This document shows, piece after piece, positions 46,227-55,202 of a DNA stretch of 64,000 bases. The DNA comes from Palaemon carinicauda (taxonomy: Eukaryota > Arthropoda > Malacostraca > Decapoda > Palaemonidae). Positions within the stretch are counted from its first letter, which is position 1. Each line of letters opens with the position of its first letter. The stretch covers positions 93,736,404 to 93,800,403 of the forward strand of contig NC_090728.1 in assembly GCF_036898095.1 (NCBI RefSeq), in the 5' to 3' direction. The notes beneath the pieces were generated by a model. It was not told where the DNA came from. It made no database searches and saw nothing but the letters and a program-made list of their open reading frames with translations. The translations under genes and the position numbers were made by a program.

Positions 46227-46389
46227 AAGGTTTGGAGACCTTTCTGCATAATGCCATAGCGGAGCTAGGAGAGTCCTTCAGAGGTTGACCGATGTTCTAG
46301 CCTTGTTGAGTGCCCTTCTCCAGATAAAACAGGGACGAGACATAAACGTCATTGTTGTACCCACCATTGTTGCCAAAGAGCCTTGGGGT

Positions 46390-47360
46390 CTAGGGCTGGT
46401 TAGCAACGGTAGCCGGAGGTTCAGGAGCATTGTGAACAGACCCCCTAGTTGGAGGACCTCGTAAAGTCGGGACTTTGTTGGCTACATGGCGATTCAAAGT
46501 CCATTCGGTATACCTATCTGAGATGCTGTGCACAGATTGTCGGCGAGCACCTTCTTCCAGTCTAAAATAAAGCGGGCTGAAAGTGGTACTGAACAGACTT
46601 TGGCCCATCTTAGTGTTTATACTATTAGATGGGAAGATTCTACAAGCCAGTTCCTACTTGCTTGTCGATGTGAGTCTCTATGTGGTGTGCGGTGTGTCGT
46701 CCATCCCATCACTGAGTGGTCTGTTAGGAACCAATGAGGCTGTTGAAGGACTCTTAAGAGATCTAAGTGAAGGTACCTTCGGGCTCTGTCCAGAGGGCTG
46801 AGGTCGTGTGGTGCAGCACTATGGTCCCTCCTTTCTTCTTTTTTCCGACTCCAGTCTCCTGGAATGGAAGTCGTTCTCGTTTCGAGAAGGTTTTTGTGGA
46901 GATTGGTGTTTAGAATCATTCCCAGATACACCAGTCTCCTGGGAGGGAAGTAGGGAAGATTCTGTAGGTTTACCCTGATCACTGGATCTTGGTAAAAAGA
47001 CTTCAGAAGTTCCAGTGTTAATGCAAGGTTGCCACTGAGTCTGCTAAGGTCAGTCAGTCGTCCCGAGAGAGCGGAGACGGAAGCCGATCCTGTGAGACCA
47101 GGATGGGTGTAATGGAAAGACTGAAGCACAGTGCCTTGAACTGGTGTTTCTTGTTTGTCTAGACTGAATCTTCCAACCTTCCTAGATGGATGGTTTGGAC
47201 CTGGGAGTAAGTGTCCTTTAGGTCCTGTGTGCAAATGAAGACCTAAGGTCTTAACCCTCAATCGATCTCCAACATGGAGTGAACATCGACCCAAAGGGAC
47301 AGCTCCTTGGTGATCCTTTGCATAGAAGATTGTCGACGCTGGAGTCTTGACTCGTGTCAT
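46390..47360 (-). pseudogene. RT / RNase H remnant of copy F
   Basis: Around 47000-47230 the minus strand reads DLKDTYSQVQTIHLGR and then HQFKALCFSLS, corresponding to LKDVYFSAPIHCSARK and FKVLCFGLS of copy E. Further on (46390-46608) EWTLNRHVANKV corresponds to the segment after RNase H (EWSLDPRIAKVV in E). Frames change often. No usable open frame. Confidence 0.6.
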
Positions 47361-47759
47361 AAAGGAACGGGAGCGATACCCAGTGTAAGGATTCTTCTCT
47401 GAGAGAGAATTTCTTTAGAAGGAGGGCGATGCTTAGCCTTACCACGCGCCCTGATGGAATTGATGCTATTCCTTAGAATATAATTAATCTGGCGAATGTT
47501 AATCAATGGTTAACCGTTGGGTATCGTGGATACTGTGCAGTTGGAGAGTGCTCGCAAGTAGTTCCCTGATGGCAAGCAGTTGATGAGGGTTGTCGAACGT
47601 TTACCGATCACTTTAGCGTGATGGCAAACGGCCAGTAGCGAGAAGTATGTTGTATAACTTCTGATCTAGGAACTACAGAAAGTGGTTGACTAGTAAGTTC
47701 GAGTCACGAACTGCTGGCAAATAACCGATGACCAATGAATCGGTCGGTGGTCTGTGCGC

Positions 47760-48100
47760 CGATGGTGAGTTCGAGATCAGCCAGCTGATTATGATTCCCC
47801 CTGTTTGGTCAGAGATGAGCAAGCTGAAGACGGGCTGGTCAGAGATCAGCGAGCTGAGTTCAATAATCGAAGAAAGATGAGCTGCCCATCGGTGATCTAG
47901 TGATCAGCAAGCTGATGACTGGTTATTGACTAGCAATCGATGATTGGAAAAGCTAGCAATTGGAGATCGTTAGTCATTGGAGGGATTAGAGGTCACAGAT
48001 CAGCATTGAGCAAGCAATTGGCGATCTGGTGATCGGCGACCTAGCGATCAGTAAACTGTGAACTAGCCATCAGCAAACAGTGATCTAGAGATCAGTCTGT
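47760..48100. repeat. degenerate GATCAGCAAGCTGAT-type repeats in copy F
   Basis: Imperfect units around gatcagcaagctgat and gatctagtgatcagcaa recur about a dozen times with irregular spacing. They lie in the gag region of copy F and are probably decayed low-complexity coding sequence. Confidence 0.5.
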
Positions 48101-48649
48101 TGATGCTTTCCTGTTTGCTGCCGCTGGTCTGTCAAGGAAAAAAGAAACTTCAGAAGAGACAGGGACCAAGGATTTCCCAATTTGATTCCCTTGTAGGATG
48201 GAATCTTCGGGATCTTGAATCCTTCTGTGGAGCCTTATTCCTCTTTCCCGGTGGCAATATTTATGTGCTTGCGGGGAGGAATGGGGCAATGGTGACCTGT
48301 CCAAAAAGTTTTACTCCTTTTTACTGACAATTGCGCGAGTGTGTAGGTGAGTCTGGAGCGATGGCACACAGGATGATGCTGGTGCTTAATATCTGCCTGG
48401 AGAGCAGGCAAGTGCTGTTTCTTAGACAAGAGCTGGTGCATTGGATCTGCGAGCCTTGACTCTTTGGCAAGAGCTGGCGTATGAATCCGGGGACCGTAAC
48501 TGTGCAGGAGGGCACAGGAAAGTGAGGAAGATCGCTGATGCGCCGTATGGCACTGTGTAGTTTTGAGCATTCTCCCTAGAATGCACCGAAGCGTGTGACT
48601 GGTTGCGCAAGAGTGGGAGCATTGGTGCGTGACTTCGTGGAGATTGTTG

Positions 48650-49530
48650 GCGCGTGTGTGCGGAAGACCATCGGCATCCGCACGTAGAATACCGTCGGAG
48701 CGCACGGCAGGCTGTATGCGTGCATTCAAGATTATTGGAGAGCGCACACGCGAAAGCCGTCGGAGCGCACCTGCGCGTAAGGCCGTCGGTGCGCTTGCAC
48801 GGTAGACTATTGGCGCACGTGCAAGATACTATTGGCGCACGTGCAAGATACCATTGGCGCCCGCGCGCAGAAGAAAGTCAGCACGCACGTGCAATACTGT
48901 TGGTGCGCGTGCAGGAGACCCTAACCTCGCGCGGGGAAGAAAGTCGGCCGTGCGCAGCGTGCAAGACTATGAAGTGCGTGCAAGAGTATTGGCGCGCTCG
49001 CGGGAGACCATCGGCACCCGCGCACGGAAGATCGTCGGCGAGTGCGCGCATACAATACTGTTGGCACACACGTACAAGACTGTTGGCGAGCGCGCGGAAG
49101 ACTATCGGTGCGCGTGCGCAAGACTGTTGGCGTGCGCAGAAGACTATCGGTGCGCGCGTGCAGAAGACTATCGGTGCGCGCGCGCAGAAGACTATCGGTG
49201 CGCGCGCGCAGAAGACTATCGGTGCGCGCGCGCAGAAGACTATCGGTGCGCGCGCGGAAGACTATTGGCGTGCGCGCGGAAGACCATCGGTACCAGCGCG
49301 CTGAAGATCGTTGGCGCTTGCACGTGTAAGAATGTCGGCGAGCGCGTGCGCGCGGGAGACCATCGGTACCCGCGAGCGAAATATCGTTGGCGCTCGCGCG
49401 CGCGGGGGAGACCATCGGTACCCGCGTGCGGAAGATCGTCGGCGCTCGCGCGCACGGGAGACCATTGGTACCCGCGCGCGAAAGATCGTCGGCGCTCGCG
49501 CGCATAAGAATATCAGCGCGCGCACGAAGG
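48650..49530. repeat. GC-rich minisatellite with 24-bp core, gag region of copy F
   Basis: The core at 49137-49262 is tandem copies of a 24-base unit (cagaagactatcggtgcgcg + cgcg). Flanking units are more divergent and alternate purine-pyrimidine GCGCGC with gaagac(t/c)atcggt. Because 24 is divisible by three, all frames stay open and give 8-residue repeats, such as RARTDSLL on the element's coding strand. That may be an expanded Ser/Arg-rich gag segment like the one in copy E. Confidence 0.8.
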
Positions 49531-49575
49531 TAGCACTAGTAGGTTAGAGGGTCAGCTGGTAGGTTGACCAATGGC

Positions 49576-49863
49576 AGGACGATCAGGAACTGGGATGTGC
49601 CCTTTAAAAAAGGGTGAGCATCAACCGATGGGACCGTAAGCAGGTCTGCTTTAGAGTCCAGGACCGAAGTCCTTCGTTGCAGCGCACGGTTGCGCTGTTA
49701 GATCGGTAGGTCAGTTGGAAGGACGATCAGGAACTGGGATGTGCCCTTTGGAAGGGCGAACATCCACCGATGGGACCGAAAAGGGTCTGTGTTAGAGTTC
49801 AGGATCACAGTCCAAAGGAATACGTTGCAGCACAAGGTTGCTCTGGTAGATTGGTAGGTCACT
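49576..49863. repeat. tandem duplication, unit 144 bp, copy F
   Basis: Two adjacent units start aggacgatcaggaactggga at 49576 and 49720, about 80% alike by eye. Confidence 0.75.
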
Positions 49864-49876
49864 GGAAGGTCTGCTT

Positions 49877-50226
49877 GATCCTCCGAGGAGGTGTCTCTAT
49901 GAGAGGCCTCTCCCGCGAACGAGAGAGGGGACTACTTCGAAGAAGAGACTTGAAGACACTCGTGATGATGCCCCTTAGGGCCGTTGGATCAGCAAACTGA
50001 CCTTATCAGTAGTGATCCTCCGAAGAGGAGTCTCTATGAGTGGCCTCTCTCGTGAACGAGAGAGGTTACACTTCGTAGAAGAGACTTGAAGACATTCGTG
50101 ATGACGCCCCTTAGGGCCGGTGGATCAGCAAGCCGACCTTAGCAGTAGCGATCCTCCGAAGAGGAGTCTCTATGAGAGGCCTCTCTCGCGAATGAGAGAG
50201 GTGAACACTTCGTAGAAGAGACTTGC
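49877..50226. repeat. tandem repeat, unit 136-137 bp, 2.6 copies, copy F
   Basis: Units begin gatcctccgaagaggagtct at 49877, 50014 and 50150, the third partial. Highly similar. On the element's strand they lie near the start of gag. Confidence 0.85.
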
Positions 50227-50390
50227 CAAGACTGTGCTCCACCCCTAAAGGAAGAAAAACTCAGCAAGGGGGGAGAGAAGTCTGGCCGAAGGGCAGCAAC
50301 AGTAGTCGGAGGCGATGAATTTCTTAAGGTACGGGAAGTTCTCCCTCTGAAGGGAGAAAACAACCTCACACCTGGGGAGGAAACCTCCCT

Positions 50391-50640
50391 TGGAAGGGAA
50401 GTTGTCCAACCCCTGGAGGCGAACCTCCCTTAGCGTTCTAAGATGATCTGAAGTGCTGGCCATGTTGTCACGGGAGTACTTCTAAGAGAAGGGATGACGC
50501 CCATGACGACGTCCTCTGAGGGACGGCAGTGACAGCAGATTCCCCAGGCATGAACAGGACAGCTCTGCTTCGTTGGCACTCTTTAGTCGAACGAAGAAAA
50601 ACTGCATAGTTAACTGGGAAAATAAAATTAAATAATTATT
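50391..50640 (-). pseudogene. putative gag start of copy F with candidate splice acceptor
   Basis: On the minus strand a T-rich run (ttttattttccc) ending AG at 50614 precedes TTAACTATGCAG. Further on, at 50463, a frame starts MASTSDHLRTLREVRLQG. The layout is like gag starts of the other copies. I do not recognise a Cys/His cluster near the start, so this is weak. Confidence 0.3.
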
Positions 50641-51334
50641 TAACAGAAATTCCCCAGGGAGGAACTCCGAAGAGGAACCCTGAGGGAATAACATAAAATA
50701 AGAATTAAGTATGCACCCTTCCTTCCTCAGATGACATCCACGGGAGAAGGGGGGGGGAGCGGAGTAACTGTAATAAAAACAGAATTATAATTATTCAAAT
50801 CATCTAAGAATATTCACTAATAGTGAGAACCACTGACCCCCCCCAAAGGGAAGTGTTCCCCACGGAGAAAGCTGAAAAGTTAAAATACAATTAGATTTCA
50901 CTAAAAATAATTGAGACAAACAAACGGAAGAGGAACCTAACCCGCACACGGGAAAGGAGCTTCCGCAATAGTACGTTATTGTAGTAAAGGTGAACGACCT
51001 CGAGAAGAGAGAGACCGTAGTCAATCTTTAAAAGGCCACATTCCCTTCGCTCAGAATCCAAGTTTCCTGTAGGAAAAGAGGAAAAGGCGAAGACAATAGT
51101 TGAATGAAGAGGGTCCAGGTGATGACGATTCCCCTGCGGCGGTCGAGTTAACGGATATATGCCGACGGGAAGACCGATGGACCAAAGAGGGAGAGGCCGT
51201 TCCCCACGAAGTTGAACTGTGCTGGCCTTGCTACTATGCAAGTGTCATTGTCGTATATCACGCACACAGCACAAACACTTTAAAGGAAACTTACTACATT
51301 TCTATACACATAAATATACATAAACATTAAGAAT

Positions 51335-51337
<3 letters not shown>

Positions 51338-51411
<74 letters not shown>
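51338..51411. repeat. (AT)n microsatellite
   Basis: About 36 uninterrupted AT units, inside copy F close to its left ITR. Confidence 0.97.
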
Positions 51412-51415
<4 letters not shown>

Positions 51416-51479
51416 AGTAAAAGAAAAAGTAAGTTAAAAGACAAAAATTAATGGCAGTCCAAAATAGGCGAGGAGAGAG

Positions 51480-51702
51480 AGAGGATACAACAGTTCTCGC
51501 TCCGAGCCAAAAGTAAAGTGAGCTCAAGCACAGGAGTGTGTGAGGGGGGGGGGGGGGGTTTAGCAAGCTACCCTCCCCTACCCCCGCTAACTAGCGGTGT
51601 GTGTAGTAACCCCTCGTTAAATTTTAATGGCTTGTCATTTCAGCTACGCCGAAAGTAATACCCCTATTAAATAGCGTGGTTTGTATTCCAGTTACGGAAC
51701 AA
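51480..51702 (-). repeat. left ITR of copy F
   Basis: Inverted partner of 44346-44590. It includes a G-run at 51544-51559 where the partner has only a short C-run. Confidence 0.8.
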
Positions 51703-52694
51703 TTAGTAGTTTTGGATTAAAACCTTTTAATAAAAAGTTTTGTCCTCTGAGTTTTCTAACTTCATATACAGTAAGTAATAAGGACAGCTATCTAAAATTT
51801 GTTCCTCTGAAACCCTTTGGGATCTTTACTGAATTCTACCTTTTTTTGGTTGGTTGAACGATATTTTGTAATTAACCGCTTCAATATTCTCATCTAGAGA
51901 GGTTTTAAAATTAGTTATGGTTTCTTGTCATTAAATAAAGCTTCATGGTCCAACAACTATGAAAGGATTGTGCAATACACATTCTCATTTGTTCCATTTA
52001 CACTTATGATAATTCTATTACTAAAATAACCTTGGAAGTGAAAGTCAGTCATATAATACTATACTTTATTGTCATTCTATGGTCAGGAACAAAATAATTT
52101 CATATAAACTATTTTATAAGACTGTGTTAGCTGCTGTTGAGAGCAAATTTTTGTTAAAAACACATTTGTACTTTACATGTTGCCTTGTTTTAAATGTATT
52201 TAAAAGATCCGTTGTAAGGCGAGCCTCAAAGACATGGATTATTTAGCAGAACTGTTATTGAAACCCTCATGTAACTGGAATGTCTTGTAATAATTGGGAA
52301 CAATTTATAAAACTGAAATTTATGACATACTGTACAGCATAAAAGTTCTCTTCACACTCCATTCCAGGTATACAAGTCAATGTCTGGAGTGAGCTGGCCA
52401 CTTTTTATAAATTAAACTTTAAACATCATCAATTGTATGCAAGTAAATACCTTTGCTAATTGAAAAATTGAGTTTTTATGATAAAATCAGTTATTTGTAT
52501 ACTCACCTGAGGTTTATATGGCTTCCTCCTCCTCAAAGCTTGCTCATGTCGATGACTTATCAAAAATTAAATTTCCCATTTTCATTCAGTTTAGTAGCCT
52601 CATGCTCCTGGTATACTATTGCTGACTTAATGACATTGGAAGGTAATTAGTATCCTTGCGATAGAAAGTAGTCTAATCTTATTCGATATCATTC
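51703..52694. other. no gene recognised
   Basis: AT-rich DNA. The only structure noticed is the dispersed tip-like repeat at 52480-52580. Confidence 0.45.
52480..52580. repeat. dispersed tip-like repeat, inverted partner at 61560-61650
   Basis: The shared core is actcacctgaggtttatatg, gcttcctcctcctcaaa and catgtcgatgacttat in one orientation and its reverse complement in the other. A weaker copy lies at 58030-58075. It faces outward from a 9.1-kb interval, as terminal repeats would. Confidence 0.5.
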
Positions 52695-55150
52695 TTCTAT
52701 CTATATCTATCTATATACCAAGGCACTTCCCCCAATTTTGGGGGGTAGCCGACACCAACAATGAAACAAAACAAAAAGGGGACCTCTACTCTCTATGTTC
52801 CTTCAGCCTAATCAGGGACCCAAACGAGTTCAGCTGGTACTGCTAGGGTGCCACAGCCCAACCTCCCACATTTCCACCACAGATGAAGCTTCATAATGCT
52901 GACTCCCCTACTGCTGCTACCTCCGCGGTCATCTAAGGCCCCGGAGGAAGCAGCAGGGCCTACTGGAACTGCGTCACAATCGCTCGCCATTCATTCCTAT
53001 TTCTAGCACGCTCTCTTGCCTCTCTCACATCTATCCTCCTATCACCCAGAGCTTTCTTCATACCATCCATCCACCCAAACCTTGGCCTTCCTCTTGTACT
53101 TCTCCCATCAACTCTTGCATTCATCACCTTCTTTAGCAGACAACCATTTTCCATTCTCTCAACATGGCCAAACCACCTCAACACATTCATATCCACTCTA
53201 GCCGCTAACTCATTTCTTACACCCGTTCTCTCCCTCACCACTTCGTTCCTAACCCTATCTACTCGAGATACACCAGCCATACTCCTCTGACACTTCATCT
53301 CAAACACATTCAATTTCTGTCTCTCCATCACTTTCATTCCCCACGACTCCGATCCATACATCACAGTTGGTACAATCACTTTCTCATATAGAACTCTCTT
53401 TACATTCATGCCCAACCCTCTATTTTTTACTACTCCCTTAACTGCCCCCAACACTTTGCAACCTTCATTCACTCTCTGACGTACATCTGCTTCCACTCCA
53501 CCATTTGCTGCAACAATAGACCCCAAGTACTTAAACTGATCCACCTCCTCAAGTAACTCTCCATTCAACATGACATTCAACCTTGCACCACCTTCCCTTC
53601 TCGTACATCTCATAACCTTACTCTTACCCACATTAACTCTCAACTTCCTTCTCTCACACACCCTTCCAAATTCTGTCACTAGTCGGTCAAGCTTCTCTTC
53701 TGTGTCTGCTACCAGTACAGTATCATCCGCAAACAACAACTGATTTACCTCCCATTCATGGTCATTCTCGCCTACCAGTTTTAATCCTCGTCCAAGCACT
53801 CGAGCATTCACCTCTCTCACCACTCCATCAACATACAAGTTAAACAACCACGGCGACATCACACATCCCTGTCTCAGCCCCACTCTCACCGGAAACCAAT
53901 CACTCACTTCATTTCCTATTCTAACACATGCTTTACTACCTTTGTATAAACTTTTCACTGCTTGCAACAACTTTCCACCAACTCCATATAACCTCATCAC
54001 ATCCCACATTCCTTCCCTATCAACTCTATCATATGCTTTCTCCAGATCCATAAACGCAACATACACCTCCTTACCTTTTGCTAAATATTTCTCGCATATC
54101 TGCCTAACTGTAAAAATCTGATTCATACAACCCCTACCTCTTCTAAAACCACCCTGTACTTCCAAGATTGCATTCTCTGTTTTATCCTTAATCCTATTAA
54201 TCAGTACTCTACCATACACTTTTCCAACTACACTCAACAAACTAATACCTCTTGAATTACAACACTCATGCACATCTCCCTTACCCTTATATAGTGGCAC
54301 AATACATGCACAAACCCAATCTACTGGTACCATTGACAACACAAAACACATATTAAACAATATCACCAACCATTCAAGTACAGTCACACCCCCTTCCTTC
54401 AACATCTCAGCTTTCACACCGTCCATACCAGATGCTTTTCCTACTCTCGTTTCATCTAGTGCTCTCCTCACTTCCTCTATTGTTATCTCTCTCTCATTCT
54501 CACCTCCCATCACTGGCACCTCAACACCTGGAACAGCAATTATATCTGCCTCCCTATTATCCTCAACATTCAGCAAACTTTCAAAATATTCCGCCCACCT
54601 TTTCCTTGCCTCCTCTCCTTTTAACAACCTTCCATTTCCATCTTTCACTGTCTCTTCAATTCTTGCGCCAGCCTTCCTTACTCTCTTCACTTCTTTCCAA
54701 AACTTCTTCTTATTCTCTTCATATGACTGACCCAATCCCTGACCCCACCTCAGGTCAGCTGCCCTCTTTGCCTCACGTACCTTGAGCTTTACTTCCACCT
54801 TTTTCTCTCTATATTTTTCATACTTCTCTATACTATTACTCTGCAGCCATTCTTCAAAAGCCCTCTTTTTCTCTTCCACTTTCACCTTCACTCCTTCATT
54901 CCACCATTCACTGCCCTTCCTCATGCTGCCTCCAACAACCTTCTTGCCACATACATCACTTGCAATCCCAACAAAATTTTCTTTTACTAACTTCCATTCC
55001 TCCTCTAAATTACCAGTTTCTCTTACTCTCACCTCATCATATGCCATTTTCAACCTTTCCTGATATTTACTTTTTACCCCCGGTTTTATTAGCTCTTCAA
55101 TCCTCACTACCTCCCTTTTACATCCACCTACTCTATTCCCCCATTCTTGG
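52695..55150 (-). mobile_element. RTE-like LINE, 5'-truncated, long open frame
   Basis: The body is the ORF at 52960-55107, followed by about 260 bases of 3' sequence (ctacccccaaaattggggga on the minus strand) and a short ATAG/ATAT repeat tail at 52695-52720. Short simple-repeat tails are usual for RTE-group elements. No endonuclease is present upstream, so it was truncated on insertion. Confidence 0.8.
52960..55107 (-). CDS. LINE reverse transcriptase (linker, RT and C-terminal domain)
   Basis: 715 uninterrupted residues. A Lys/Glu-rich helical linker (about 60-180) is followed by RT with YKGKGDVHECCNSRGISLL (about 273-291), motif A FMDLEKAYDRVD (Asp at about 354), RQGCVMSPWLFNLYVDG (about 412-428) and the catalytic FADD (about 459-462). 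Then come the thumb (QFKYLGSIVAANGGVEADV) and a C-terminal region with RWFGHVERM and RGRPRFGWMDGM. The apurinic endonuclease domain normally upstream is missing, so the copy cannot retrotranspose by itself. An unbroken frame this long suggests recent insertion. The start ATG is only the first in the frame. Confidence 0.85.
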   Translation of the reverse strand: MRIEELIKPGVKSKYQERLKMAYDEVRVRETGNLEEEWKLVKENFVGIASDVCGKKVVGGSMRKGSEWWNEGVKVKVEEKKRAFEEWLQSNSIEKYEKYREKKVEVKLKVREAKRAADLRWGQGLGQSYEENKKKFWKEVKRVRKAGARIEETVKDGNGRLLKGEEARKRWAEYFESLLNVEDNREADIIAVPGVEVPVMGGENEREITIEEVRRALDETRVGKASGMDGVKAEMLKEGGVTVLEWLVILFNMCFVLSMVPVDWVCACIVPLYKGKGDVHECCNSRGISLLSVVGKVYGRVLINRIKDKTENAILEVQGGFRRGRGCMNQIFTVRQICEKYLAKGKEVYVAFMDLEKAYDRVDREGMWDVMRLYGVGGKLLQAVKSLYKGSKACVRIGNEVSDWFPVRVGLRQGCVMSPWLFNLYVDGVVREVNARVLGRGLKLVGENDHEWEVNQLLFADDTVLVADTEEKLDRLVTEFGRVCERRKLRVNVGKSKVMRCTRREGGARLNVMLNGELLEEVDQFKYLGSIVAANGGVEADVRQRVNEGCKVLGAVKGVVKNRGLGMNVKRVLYEKVIVPTVMYGSESWGMKVMERQKLNVFEMKCQRSMAGVSRVDRVRNEVVRERTGVRNELAARVDMNVLRWFGHVERMENGCLLKKVMNARVDGRSTRGRPRFGWMDGMKKALGDRRIDVREARERARNRNEWRAIVTQFQ

Positions 55151-55202
55151 CACCACTAATCAATGGGGCATCGGAGGGAATTATGTGAGCCTCAGCTGAT
55201 TA

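Larger units (their letters stand above)
44346..51702 (-). mobile_element. DIRS-like retrotransposon copy F (third structural family), degenerate
   Basis: ITRs of about 220-240 bases at 44346-44590 and 51480-51702 match in inverted orientation. An ICR at 44595-44705 joins the complements of both outer ends. The interior reads on the minus strand as gag, RT, RNase H and YR remnants. The tips (atgacaaatttgtag / gttacggaacaa) differ entirely from copies A-D, while the RT and YR remnants (LKDTYSQ, GPVVAAQQ) resemble copy E. Heavily frameshifted, hence old. Confidence 0.8.

Noticed and set aside
49137..49262. Regular 24-base repeats resembling a CRISPR array
   Set aside because: The units are directly adjacent with no unique spacers, and this is eukaryotic transposon DNA.
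48654..49547. Plus- and minus-strand open frames of about 200 codons with ARAQKTIG or RRRLSVRA repeats
   Set aside because: A 24-base repeat keeps all frames open on both strands. Only the minus strand fits the element's polarity, and even there the gag link is unproven.
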